Shown here: positions 22,990 through 31,657 of the stretch, piece after piece
How positions within the stretch are numbered: the first letter of the stretch is position 1
Layout of the letters: each line of letters opens with the position of its first letter
Assembly (NCBI RefSeq): GCF_009696465.1
Contig: NZ_VULX01000031.1
Span: 1 to 32,142, forward strand
DNA length: 32,142 bases
Reading direction: 5' to 3'
Source: Inconstantimicrobium porci
Lineage (GTDB): Bacteria; Bacillota; Clostridia; Clostridiales; Clostridiaceae
Notes under the pieces: model-generated
What the model was told of the DNA's origin: nothing
Database searches by the model: none
What the model saw: only the letters and a program-made list of their open reading frames with translations
Translations under genes and position numbers: made by a program

Positions 22990-23189
22990 AACAACCACCC
23001 CTTAATATATTCTATTAAACACATTTTAAAAAAACATAATAAATATAAAATTTATCAAAATAGCTTTTAATTGCTTACATACTAATTCTTCTTTCAACTG
23101 TAAACAATAACATTTGCATTTTTTTAAACAATTGATAAAACACTGCCTCACTTTAACAATAATATATGTATAAATGTAAATTTATTCAT

Positions 23190-23218
23190 TTGATTGAAAC
23201 ATTTTAATATTGTATACT
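23190..23218 (+). promoter_or_regulatory. Promoter of the YhgE/Pip gene
   Basis: TTGATT (23190-23195), a 17-bp spacer and TATACT (23213-23218) form a good sigma-A-type promoter. Transcription would start near 23226, at the edge of the palindrome that follows. The rest of 22990-23189 is A/T-rich with no open frame. Confidence 0.6.
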
Positions 23219-23225
23219 TGTTAAA

Positions 23226-23241
23226 TACTGACTAGTCAGTA
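23226..23241. promoter_or_regulatory. TetR-type operator candidate
   Basis: TACTGACTAGTCAGTA is a perfect 16-bp palindrome with the TGACTAGTCA core common in TetR-family operators. It covers the predicted transcription start and lies just before the AAGGAGG site. No tetR gene is in the window. Confidence 0.7.
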
Positions 23242-23269
23242 CAAAATAATATAAGGAGGTATATCATTT

Positions 23270-25771
23270 ATGAAGCTTTTTAACGTGTGCAAAAAAGAAT
23301 TAAAAACTTTATGGAAAAACAAAATAAAAATAGTTGCGACTCTAGCTGTTATAATAATTCCATTATTATATACTTTCAGTTATCTTAAAGCATACTGGGA
23401 TCCATATGGTGATTTAAAAAATTACCATGTAGCAATTATAAATAATGATACTGGCGCCACTTTAGATGGTAAAAAAGTAAACTATGGCAATGAGACCATA
23501 GATAAATTAAAGAAAAAAACAGAAATAGGCTTTGACTTTGTAGATAAAAATACGGCAGAACATGGCCTTAAATATGATAAGTACTTTGCTTCAATAGAAA
23601 TCCCAAATGATTTCTCAAAGAAAATTGTAGAAGCAAAGGACGGTTCAGCAGTAGCTCCTACAATAAATTTTGTATCTAACAACAAAAAGAATTACATAGC
23701 TACTAAAATATCAGAAAATATAAAAACTACAATTATAAGTCAGTTAAAGCAAAGTATTTCAGAGGAATATGCTGAAACAGCCTTTAGTTCAATATATGAA
23801 TCTAAAGACGGCTTAAAAGATGCTGCTACTGGAACAGACAAGCTTATTGATGGTACTGGTAAGCTAAGTGATGGAAATAACAAACTTACATCAGGTTTAA
23901 AAGAAATTAATTCACAGGTTCCAAAACTTCAAGATGGAGTCAGCGCACTTTCAAATGGTGCATCTGCTTTAAATACAGGACTTGGCAAGCTTAATGGCAC
24001 AGTTCCAGCTCTTGCTTCTCCAATCAATCAACTTGCATCTGGTGCATCAACACTTAACAATGGTGTTAACAGTGCACTAAATGGTTCTAATGCATTAAAC
24101 AGCAAATCTGGTGACTTAGTAAATGGAATAAACAGTGCTGCAGAAGCATATGATAAACAGCTTGTTGCAGGCTATACAAATAAATTGGTACCAGGAATTA
24201 AAAATGGTGCAGACCAATTATCTGCTGGTGCTCAACAACTTAATGACAGCGTTAAGAGTCTTCCAGATCAAACTCAGCAACTTGCAAATGGAGCATCTCT
24301 AATTGATACAGGTGTAAAAGCACTAGTTAGTCAAACAGCAGAAAGCCAACAGGCTCTTCAGAATGCTAGTAAATATCTTGAAGCTTACATACAAAGTAAT
24401 CCTCAAGCTATGGCAGATCCAAACATGGCTGCATATGTTAAAACAATGAAAGCACTTTCAAGTGCAGCTGATAACCCTGATACTCAAAAAAATATCAAAA
24501 AGCTTACAGATGGTACAGCTGAACTTAAAAATGGTACAGCAAAGCTTAATGAAGGATCAAAATCATTATCTGCTGGTACAGCACAGCTAGCTGCTGGAAC
24601 AAAGCAGCTTTCAAATCAGCTTGATCTTAACGATGAAAACTCTGCTGTTTCTCAGTTCAATGCAGGTTTAACTTCATACAAAGCAAAAGCAATAGCACCT
24701 CTTCAAAGTGGAATTAAGCAGTATACTGATGGTGTTGGTCAGCTTCATGGCGGACTTAATGCTTTAGCTGATGGTTCAGCTAAGATATCTGGCGGCTTAG
24801 GTACTTTAAATTCAAAGATACCTACTCTTTCAGAAGCATCACAGAAACTATATGATGGTTCAGCTGCTTTAAGCAATGGTATTAATCAGCTAGGTTCTAA
24901 GATTCCTGCTTTAGCATCTGGAACTAAACAGCTTGAAAATGGTTCAGTTACTTTAGGTGAAGGTCTTACTACATTAAATGATGGACAGAATGAGCTTAAG
25001 ACAGGTCTTAATGATGGTATTGAAAAAATAAGCACAAAGCTTAAAACACCAAGTAAAGATCTTGGTAAGTTTGTAGGAAGTCCAGTAGATGTTAAAACTA
25101 CAAACATTGATGAAGTAAGTAATTACGGAAGTGGACTTGCTCCATATTTCCTACCAATATCATTATGGCTTGGTGCAGTTTTAATGATGCTTATCATTAA
25201 AATTAAGAATGAAAACTTTACTGACCTTAATAGATTTGATTTTGTTATTGGAAAGTACTTAAATTACGCAATACTTGGTATTGTTCAGGCTTTATGTCTT
25301 GGTGGTGTTGTATACGCTCTTAACATTACACCTAAGCATCCAGCGTTGCTATTTATATCCTTAATAATAACAGCACTTTCATTCGATGCAATACTTTATG
25401 CTCTTGTTAGTCTGTTTGGCCTAATTGGTGAAGGACTATCAATAGTAATTCTTGTATTACAGCTTTGTTCTGATGCAGGTACATTCCCAATGGAATTATT
25501 ACCTTCATTCTTCCAGAACATAAGTACATTCTTACCATTTACTTATGTTGTTGAAATATCAAGAGAAGTTTTATTTGCATCAAATATCAATATGTCATTA
25601 GTTATAAAAGACTTATTGATATTAGGATTGTTTGCACTAATATCTTTAATACTTGCATTCACATTCAGCAAACAAGGTATAGCAGTTAATGAAAGTATTG
25701 AAGATGCTTTAGATGGCAACTATAGTGATGATTATCAAGCCAAAACTTACAAAAAAGCAGTAAATGAATAA
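23270..25771 (+). CDS. YhgE/Pip-family membrane protein (ABC-2 type exporter-like)
   Basis: An 833-residue membrane protein of the YhgE/Pip (phage infection protein) family. An N-terminal helix (about 18-38) leads into the family motif YWDPYGDL and AIINNDTGA. The middle 170-600 is an extracellular coiled region built of repeating 'LxxGaxxLxxG' units, rich in Ala, Gly, Ser and Asn. The C-terminal 200 residues hold five or six membrane helices of the ABC-2 transporter type. Relatives include the Lactococcus phage receptor Pip and the EsaA-like components of type VII secretion; many are next to a TetR regulator. AAGGAGG precedes the ATG. It is monocistronic, ending at a perfect terminator. Its substrate is unknown; a TetR-type site in its promoter suggests inducible expression. 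Confidence 0.9.
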   Translation: MKLFNVCKKELKTLWKNKIKIVATLAVIIIPLLYTFSYLKAYWDPYGDLKNYHVAIINNDTGATLDGKKVNYGNETIDKLKKKTEIGFDFVDKNTAEHGLKYDKYFASIEIPNDFSKKIVEAKDGSAVAPTINFVSNNKKNYIATKISENIKTTIISQLKQSISEEYAETAFSSIYESKDGLKDAATGTDKLIDGTGKLSDGNNKLTSGLKEINSQVPKLQDGVSALSNGASALNTGLGKLNGTVPALASPINQLASGASTLNNGVNSALNGSNALNSKSGDLVNGINSAAEAYDKQLVAGYTNKLVPGIKNGADQLSAGAQQLNDSVKSLPDQTQQLANGASLIDTGVKALVSQTAESQQALQNASKYLEAYIQSNPQAMADPNMAAYVKTMKALSSAADNPDTQKNIKKLTDGTAELKNGTAKLNEGSKSLSAGTAQLAAGTKQLSNQLDLNDENSAVSQFNAGLTSYKAKAIAPLQSGIKQYTDGVGQLHGGLNALADGSAKISGGLGTLNSKIPTLSEASQKLYDGSAALSNGINQLGSKIPALASGTKQLENGSVTLGEGLTTLNDGQNELKTGLNDGIEKISTKLKTPSKDLGKFVGSPVDVKTTNIDEVSNYGSGLAPYFLPISLWLGAVLMMLIIKIKNENFTDLNRFDFVIGKYLNYAILGIVQALCLGGVVYALNITPKHPALLFISLIITALSFDAILYALVSLFGLIGEGLSIVILVLQLCSDAGTFPMELLPSFFQNISTFLPFTYVVEISREVLFASNINMSLVIKDLLILGLFALISLILAFTFSKQGIAVNESIEDALDGNYSDDYQAKTYKKAVNE

Positions 25772-25776
25772 TATGT

Positions 25777-25815
25777 AAAACAAGGTATATCTACAAAACA
25801 GATATACCTTGTTTT
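25777..25815. terminator. Bidirectional rho-independent terminator
   Basis: AAAACAAGGTATATCT and AGATATACCTTGTTTT form a perfect 16-bp stem with a 7-nt loop. A- and T-runs on both sides let it serve both the plus-strand YhgE gene and the minus-strand oleate hydratase remnant. Confidence 0.9.
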
Positions 25816-25831
25816 AATTTTACGACTGTTA

Positions 25832-26330
25832 TTAACTAAATGATTTCTTTAATGCTTTTCTTATGATATTCGGATTTTTCTTATACTGGCTTACTGGACA
25901 TATTTTTTTATCTTTAACATTCATTAATGTGTAAACCGCTATTCTTGCCGCACGAACTGAATATTCTTCTGTAAAGACCATATCCTCTGGTATTTCAACA
26001 AACTGGCTTGCCATTGCAAAGTTAGTTGATCCTTCTGGAACTACTTTAGGTCTGTCAGACATCTTTCTTGGCTGGAACTGTGCATCAACATATGGCATCA
26101 TACATGGTATTACATTGACAACAGTATCCATTAACCAGTTTGAATCTTTAAATGTCATAAGTGCTCTACTTCCTGTAATATTTTTTCTTCCTCTTTATCC
26201 CTTATGATAATTTCTTCTACAGTAATTCCTTCATAAATATTTAAACTTAAGATCTGTTACTGTAGTCTCATTAATAAAATCTACACCATTATCTTTAAGG
26301 TACTTTTTAATAGATAGAATTTAAAAACGA
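25832..26330 (-). pseudogene. ohyA: Oleate hydratase remnant
   Basis: Minus-strand pieces of the FAD-dependent oleate hydratase (myosin-cross-reactive antigen) family. From 26158 the frame encodes TFKDSNWLMD, then PYVDAQFQPRK, FVEIPEDMVFTEEYSVR and AARIAVYTLM: the C-terminal 108 residues of a protein normally near 590. Upstream, in other frames, lie IKKYLKDNGVDFINETTVTD and EGITVEEIIIRDKEEEKI, matching the middle of the protein; the section between those and TFKDSNW is deleted and the frames are shifted. The N-terminal FAD-binding motif is missing. Non-functional. The C-terminal piece ends about 17 nt from the shared terminator. Confidence 0.8.
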
Positions 26331-26898
26331 AGTTTTATTATATAAATCAATAGGACAAGTTCTTAGCAGAGAGATAGCTGATGATATAGAATACTATAAA
26401 CTTGATGCACTTTTAGAAGGCAGATATAATATTTATTTTGACAAGATAGAACACATAACGAACGAACACATTTTAAGAATAATCAATCAACATAAATATG
26501 AAGGATTTTTTACAGGTTCTACATATCACGAAGATAATATTGACTTTGATAAATTTGTGGTATTTGTTAATGAGAACAGTAACTTTGAAGGGTTCTATAA
26601 CAAATATAAAGACAGATTTAATTTTATAAATCGTGGAAATAACTTTTACGAAATAGTTCCTGTCGGCTTTTCAAAAGCATCCGGCATAGAATATTTGATT
26701 AATTATTTAAATATCGATCATAAAAACACATATGCCATCGGAGACAGTACAAATGACCTTTCAATGCTTCAATTCTGCAGCAACAGCATTGCCATGGGAA
26801 ATAGTACGCAAAGCTTGTTTGAGCATGTGTCATATATAACAACAAACATAGATGATAATGGAATTTATAATGCACTTAAGCATTTTAACTTAATATAA
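26314..26898 (+). pseudogene. Cof-type HAD phosphatase remnant, 5' end lost
   Basis: The open frame encodes about 194 residues without a proper start. The C-terminal HAD core is clear: GFSKASGIEYLINYL, then YAIGDSTNDLSMLQ (motif IV, GDSxND) and the family ending 'A.GN......A..iT..nddnGi...L'. The N-terminal DxDGT nucleophile motif is missing, so the enzyme cannot work. The sequence starts right where the oleate hydratase remnant ends, in the opposite direction, suggesting a deletion joined two formerly separate genes. A shorter in-frame ATG at 26557 exists but lacks a ribosome binding site. Confidence 0.78.
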
Positions 26899-26903
26899 CT
26901 ATC

Positions 26904-26946
26904 TAGAAAGCATATTATCTTTACTATGAGATGTATATGCTTTCTA
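26904..26946. terminator. Hairpin terminator between Cof remnant and the CCCC protein gene
   Basis: TAGAAAGCATAT and ATATGCTTTCTA form a 12-bp perfect stem with a 19-nt loop. It follows the plus-strand remnant and also lies past the stop of the minus-strand gene at 26999, so it could serve both. Confidence 0.7.
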
Positions 26947-26998
26947 AAATATTCTTCTTGTTTTTTCGTTTTCTAATATTTATGTTTCAAATTTATTA

Positions 26999-27268
26999 TC
27001 ACCGACAACAACAGCAGTTATTTGAATTTGCACCCTTCGTTCCACTTTCAGTACATTTATCAACAAATTGTCCAAGCATACCTCCCATAATATTTATCAT
27101 CTGAGAATTCATTGTAAATAAATAATTGTTCGTCCATTGAGTCTGAAGCCAGTATAATACAAGAAGAAACAAAAAAAGGGCTTGAGACTGCTCATAAAAA
27201 TACTGCAATTCATTACCAGCACCGTCATATATGTTGTTAGGCTGCGCTAAAACTTCACTATCCTCCAT
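26999..27268 (-). CDS. Small membrane protein with C-terminal tetra-cysteine, unknown function
   Basis: An 89-residue protein not recognised from any family. An acidic N-terminus (MEDSEVLAQPNNIYDGAGNE) is followed by one hydrophobic aromatic segment at about 29-46 (ALFLFLLVLYWLQ), a Met/Gly-rich middle (MINIMGGMLGQF), Cys72, and a tail NSNNCCCCR with four consecutive cysteines at 85-88. Translation is well supported: GGAGAGG lies 7 nt before the ATG. Standing alone between a terminator and the divergent marR operon. The Cys cluster could bind metal, carry lipid or form disulfides; a small spore or envelope protein is possible. These are guesses. Confidence 0.7.
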   Translation of the reverse strand: MEDSEVLAQPNNIYDGAGNELQYFYEQSQALFLFLLVLYWLQTQWTNNYLFTMNSQMINIMGGMLGQFVDKCTESGTKGANSNNCCCCR

Positions 27269-27352
27269 TTACATACCTCTCCAAATTATACTCTTTATAT
27301 ACTATGTATTTGAAATCTTTATGTGCATATAGAAGTTATGTGAACATTCTGC

Positions 27353-27380
27353 TTGTATTAATTTTACATTATGATATAAT
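27353..27380 (+). promoter_or_regulatory. Promoter of the marR-ABC operon
   Basis: TTGTAT (27353-27358), a 16-bp spacer and a perfect TATAAT (27375-27380). The predicted start falls at the beginning of the inverted repeat that follows. Confidence 0.6.
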
Positions 27381-27387
27381 TTAAATT

Positions 27388-27416
27388 GTTAAGCGCTTAA
27401 TTATTTTACGCTTAAC
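27388..27416. promoter_or_regulatory. Operator candidate of the MarR-family regulator
   Basis: GTTAAGCG (27388-27395) and CGCTTAAC (27409-27416) are perfect inverted arms with a 13-nt spacer; the left arm is also part of the palindrome TTAAGCGCTTAA. It lies just downstream of TATAAT and before the AGGAGG of marR, as expected for autoregulation. Confidence 0.65.
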
Positions 27417-27439
27417 TTTTCATTTTAGGAGGCAAATAT

Positions 27440-27955
27440 ATGAAAAACCTTAATCTCGATGTTGCGCATTTTATTGAAAAAATTCATCTTATAAAGAGAA
27501 TTTTAATTCAAAAACAATTTAACGACCTCCCTGTATATCATGGTCAGATTCCACTTCTTAACTATGTAAAAAAACATGATGGATGTTTCCAGGTTGAAAT
27601 TGCAGATTATCTGCTTGTCACACCAGCATCAATTGCCCTCTCTACTAAGAGACTAGAAAAAGCAGGTTTTCTTACAAAGAAGATTGATTCTGATAATTTA
27701 AGATGCAAAAAAATATACATTACAGATAAGGGACGTGAAATAACAGACAAATGCAAAGAAATATTTGATACAGTTGATTCACAAATGCTTCAGGGATTTA
27801 CAGAAGATGAATTATCGCAATTAAACTTATTTCTTGAACGTATGATAAAAAATCTATCAGATAAAAACTTTAATAATGATATGAGCATACTTTCCATTGG
27901 CGAACTTATAAAAATCATGAAAAGTACTCATAGAGAGGAGAAGGATAATGATTAA
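27440..27955 (+). CDS. MarR-family transcriptional regulator
   Basis: A 171-residue winged-helix regulator. The recognition segment (VEIADYLLVTPASIALSTKR, then LEKAGFLTKKIDSDNLRCKK and IYITDKGRE) is the classic MarR core, with the wing hairpin around the DNLRCKK turn and dimer helices at both ends. Such proteins usually repress an efflux operon until a toxic ligand binds. AGGAGG precedes the ATG. The stop overlaps the first ABC transporter gene by 8 nt, so the three genes form one operon, and an inverted repeat in the promoter suggests it represses itself and the exporter. The C-terminal tail (NFNNDMSILSIGELIKIMKS) is somewhat longer than usual. Confidence 0.93.
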   Translation: MKNLNLDVAHFIEKIHLIKRILIQKQFNDLPVYHGQIPLLNYVKKHDGCFQVEIADYLLVTPASIALSTKRLEKAGFLTKKIDSDNLRCKKIYITDKGREITDKCKEIFDTVDSQMLQGFTEDELSQLNLFLERMIKNLSDKNFNNDMSILSIGELIKIMKSTHREEKDND

Positions 27956-29681
27956 AAAGCTTATGTCTTATTTAGACAAATATAAAATCTATACAATTTT
28001 AACGCCAATAGCAGTAATTGGTGAAGTAATCCTAGAAATCTTTATTCCATTTATCATGTCAAAAATCATTGATGTAGGTATTGCCAATAAAGATATTCCC
28101 TATATTACAAAAACTGGACTGCTTATGATACTTATGGCTTTCATTTCACTTTTATTTGGTGCTTTAGCCGGAAGATTTGCCTCTGTAGCTGCAACTGGAC
28201 TTTCTAAAAATATAAGAGGTGCACTATTTGATAAGATACAGGATTTTTCTTTTTCAAATGTGGACAAGTTCAGTACTGCGTCTCTTGTAACAAGACTGAC
28301 AACAGACGTTACTAATACTCAGAATGCATTTATGATGACTATACGTATACTTGTTAGAGCACCAATTATGCTAATCTGCGCACTAATAATGGCATTAAAT
28401 ATCAATGCAAAACTTTCTCTTATCTTTATTGTAGCAATTCCATTCTTAGGAATAGCATTATATATCATTGCAACAACTGCATTTAAGCCATTTCAGATAA
28501 TGCTAAAAAAATATGATAAAATGAATGCTATAATTCAGGAGAATCTTATTGCCATAAGAGCAGTAAAAGCATTTGTACGTGGAGATCATGAATTTGACAA
28601 GTTCCATGAAGCTGCAAAAGGCGTAAGAGATACACAGAGAAAAGCCGAAGGTGTTATCATCTTTAACATGCCAGTAATGATGTTTGCTGTATATGGATGC
28701 ATGATTGCAATTTCATGGTTTGGCGGCAACATGATTATTAATGGCAGCATGACGACTGGTGAGCTTATGAGCTTTATAAGTTATGTTACTCAGATATTAA
28801 TGTCACTTATGATGATATCAATGGTGTTTGTTAATATTGTTCTTTCAAGAGCATCTGTAACACGTATTATCGAAGTTCTTGATGAAGAAAGCGATATTAA
28901 AAATCCTAAAAATCCAATAACTACAATAGCTGACGGTTCCATTGTTTTTGACCATGTAAATTTCAGATACAACAATGACTCAGACAATAATGCTCTTGAT
29001 GATATAAATCTTACTATAAAATCTGGTGAAACAATCGGAATTATTGGTGGAACAGGATCATCTAAGTCATCACTAGTACAACTTATTCCAAGACTATATG
29101 ATGTAACAGATGGAAAAGTATTAGTCGGTGGCAGAGATGTTAGAGATTACGATATAGAATCTTTACGTAATGCTGTTGCTATGGTGCTTCAGAAAAATGT
29201 ACTTTTCTCAGGTACTATTGCTGAAAACTTGAGATGGGGTAACGAAAATGCCACTAATGAAGAATTAGAAGAAGCCTGCAAATGTGCATGTGCATATGAC
29301 TTTGTTGAATCATTCCCTGATAAATATGATACAGACCTAGGACAAGGCGGTGTTAATGTATCAGGTGGTCAGAAACAAAGACTATGTATTGCCAGAGCAC
29401 TTTTAAAGAAGCCTAAGATAATAATCTTAGATGATAGCACAAGTGCTGTGGATACAACTACTGACAGTAACATACGTGCTGCATTAAAGAAAAATTTATC
29501 AGAAACTACAACTATAATTATTGCACAGAGAATAACATCTGTATGCGATGCAGATAAAATCATAATTATGGATGATGGTAAGATAAGTGCCATTGGAACT
29601 CATGATGAACTGTTAAAGAACAACGATGTTTATAAGGAAATTTATAATTCTCAACAGAAAGGAGCTGATGATAATGCCTAG
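27948..29681 (+). CDS. ABC exporter half-transporter with degenerate ATP site
   Basis: A 577-residue fusion of six membrane helices (1-320) and an ABC domain (330-577). Motifs: Walker A GGTGSSKSS (367-375, the last Gly replaced by Ser), signature VSGGQKQR (471-478), Walker B ILDDSTSAVD, in which the catalytic Glu is Asp496, and AQR (526-528) in which the switch His is Gln527. These changes mark the non-catalytic half of heterodimeric multidrug exporters such as BmrCD, LmrCD and TM287/288. The partner encoded next has consensus motifs. The gene overlaps marR by 8 nt and the partner by 8 nt. Drug or peptide export is likely; the substrate is unknown. Confidence 0.92.
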   Translation: MIKKLMSYLDKYKIYTILTPIAVIGEVILEIFIPFIMSKIIDVGIANKDIPYITKTGLLMILMAFISLLFGALAGRFASVAATGLSKNIRGALFDKIQDFSFSNVDKFSTASLVTRLTTDVTNTQNAFMMTIRILVRAPIMLICALIMALNINAKLSLIFIVAIPFLGIALYIIATTAFKPFQIMLKKYDKMNAIIQENLIAIRAVKAFVRGDHEFDKFHEAAKGVRDTQRKAEGVIIFNMPVMMFAVYGCMIAISWFGGNMIINGSMTTGELMSFISYVTQILMSLMMISMVFVNIVLSRASVTRIIEVLDEESDIKNPKNPITTIADGSIVFDHVNFRYNNDSDNNALDDINLTIKSGETIGIIGGTGSSKSSLVQLIPRLYDVTDGKVLVGGRDVRDYDIESLRNAVAMVLQKNVLFSGTIAENLRWGNENATNEELEEACKCACAYDFVESFPDKYDTDLGQGGVNVSGGQKQRLCIARALLKKPKIIILDDSTSAVDTTTDSNIRAALKKNLSETTTIIIAQRITSVCDADKIIIMDDGKISAIGTHDELLKNNDVYKEIYNSQQKGADDNA

Positions 29682-31563
29682 ACCTAACAAAATGAAGGGA
29701 ACACCTCAGAAGGTAAAGAATCCTTTTAAGACTTTCAAACGTATAGTAAGCTATATGGGTGTTTATAAGTTTTATCTTATACTAATATTAATACTTCTAC
29801 TTATAGGGTCATTAGCTAATGTTGCTGGTACCTACTTTTTAAAACCCTTAATAAATGATTATATAATTCCTTTTATAGGACAGAAAAATCCTGATCTTTC
29901 AGGTTTTATCAAGGCACTGTTAATTATGGGCTCTGTATACCTTATTGGTGTAATTTCAACATATGTTTATAATAAACTTATGGTAAAGGTTGCAACAGGA
30001 ACTTTATATAGAATAAGAAAAGATATGTTCTTCCACATGCAGAAACTTCCTGTAAAATATTTTGATACACATACTCATGGAGAATTAATGAGCAGATACA
30101 CTAATGATACTGATACTCTACGTGATATGCTTAGTCAGTGCTTTGCACAGTTCATTTCAGCCGCAATAACAGTAATTGGGGTATTTGTAATGATGATTGT
30201 CTTAAGTCCAGCACTTACACTACTTGTAGTAGCAATGCTTGTAATCATCATTCTTATACTTAAGTTCATGGGAAAGAAAGGCGGTTACTATTTTGGACTT
30301 CAGCAGAAAGAAATCGGAAAAGTTAATGGCCACATTGAAGAAATGATTGAAGGACAAAAAGTAGTTAAAGTTTTCTGCCATGAAGAGCAGGCTAAAGCTG
30401 ACTTTGACAAGCTTAATAACGATTTATGTGAAGCAGCAAAATCAGCAAATACTATAGGCAACATAATAATGCCTATCATGGGAAACCTTTCATATGCACA
30501 CTACGCTATAACGGCAATGGTTGGTGGTATATTATCTGTAACTACAGGACTTGATTTAGGTACACTTGCTTCATTCCTGCAGTATACAAGATCATTTTCT
30601 CAACCAATAACACAAATGTCTCAACAATTCAACTTCCTTATAGTTGCCCTTGCCGGTGCTGAAAGAATATTTGATTTAATCGATCAGACACCTGAAACTG
30701 ATGAAGGCTATGTCACTCTAGTAAATGCTGACTTTGATGAAAACGGCAATATATTTGAAACAGAAAAACGTACAGATATATGGGCATGGAAACATCCTCA
30801 TAGCGATGGAACTATTACTTATACTCAACTTAAAGGCGATGTAACATTTAACCATGTAGTTTTTGGTTATAACGAAAAGAAAACTGTTTTAAATGATATA
30901 AGTCTTTTTGCAAAACCTGGACAAAAAATAGCCTTTGTAGGCTCAACAGGCGCAGGTAAAACAACTATAACTAACTTAATTAACCGTTTCTATGATATTC
31001 CTGATGGAAAGATACGCTATGATGGAATCAACATTAACAAGATTAAGAAAGATGATTTAAGAAGATCCCTTGGAATGGTTCTTCAGGATACACATTTATT
31101 TACTGGGACAGTAATGGAGAATATAAGATATGGAAGACTTGATGCTACTGATGAAGAGGTCATTGAAGCTGCAAAACTTGCTAATGCTGATACATTTATT
31201 AAACATCTTCCTCATGGTTTCAATACACTGATTACCTCTGATGGTACAAACTTAAGCCAAGGACAAAGACAACTTCTTGCTATAGCTAGAGCTGCTGTTG
31301 CTGATCCACCAGTTCTAATACTTGATGAGGCTACAAGCTCTATTGATACAAGAACTGAAGCACTTATACAAAAAGGTATGGACAAACTTATGGAAGGAAG
31401 AACTGTATTTGTTATAGCACACAGACTTTCAACTATAAGAAACTCAGATGCAATAATGGTTCTTGAAAATGGACAGATTATTGAAAGAGGAAATCATGAT
31501 GAACTATTAGAGCAAAAAGGACGTTACTATCAGTTATACACTGGTATGTTTGAACTTTCCTAA
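29674..31563 (+). CDS. ABC exporter half-transporter with consensus ATP site
   Basis: A 629-residue partner of the preceding gene. An N-terminal basic stretch (MPRPNKMKGTPQKVKNPFKT) precedes six membrane helices, then an ABC domain with Walker A GSTGAGKTT, signature LSQGQRQ, Walker B VLILDEATSSID with a proper catalytic Glu, and AHR with the switch His. Between membrane and ATPase parts is an insertion of about 40 residues (NADFDENGNIFETEKRTDIW). ATG 29674 follows AGGAGC and overlaps the upstream stop; the frame extends further up inside the first gene without support. Together the two proteins should form one asymmetric exporter regulated by MarR. Its stop is 8 nt from the left end of an IS1182-like element. 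Confidence 0.93.
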   Translation: MPRPNKMKGTPQKVKNPFKTFKRIVSYMGVYKFYLILILILLLIGSLANVAGTYFLKPLINDYIIPFIGQKNPDLSGFIKALLIMGSVYLIGVISTYVYNKLMVKVATGTLYRIRKDMFFHMQKLPVKYFDTHTHGELMSRYTNDTDTLRDMLSQCFAQFISAAITVIGVFVMMIVLSPALTLLVVAMLVIIILILKFMGKKGGYYFGLQQKEIGKVNGHIEEMIEGQKVVKVFCHEEQAKADFDKLNNDLCEAAKSANTIGNIIMPIMGNLSYAHYAITAMVGGILSVTTGLDLGTLASFLQYTRSFSQPITQMSQQFNFLIVALAGAERIFDLIDQTPETDEGYVTLVNADFDENGNIFETEKRTDIWAWKHPHSDGTITYTQLKGDVTFNHVVFGYNEKKTVLNDISLFAKPGQKIAFVGSTGAGKTTITNLINRFYDIPDGKIRYDGININKIKKDDLRRSLGMVLQDTHLFTGTVMENIRYGRLDATDEEVIEAAKLANADTFIKHLPHGFNTLITSDGTNLSQGQRQLLAIARAAVADPPVLILDEATSSIDTRTEALIQKGMDKLMEGRTVFVIAHRLSTIRNSDAIMVLENGQIIERGNHDELLEQKGRYYQLYTGMFELS

Positions 31564-31607
31564 TAAAAAAAGGGGCTGTATCAAAAGTCTTTGATACTAG
31601 CCGAAAC

Positions 31608-31641
31608 AAAAAGGTAGATTCGTAATTGAATCTACCTTTTT
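31608..31641 (+). terminator. Terminator inside the IS left end
   Basis: AAAAAGGTAGATTC and GAATCTACCTTTTT form a perfect 14-bp stem with a 6-nt loop and T-tail. Positioned before the transposase start, it would shield the transposase from outside transcription and could also terminate the ABC operon. Confidence 0.8.
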
Positions 31642-31657
31642 TACGCATAATATTAAC

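Noticed and set aside
24000-25000. Repeated sequence in the YhgE gene that could suggest a tandem DNA repeat
   Set aside because: The repetition is at protein level (LxxG heptad-like units) and is normal for the family.
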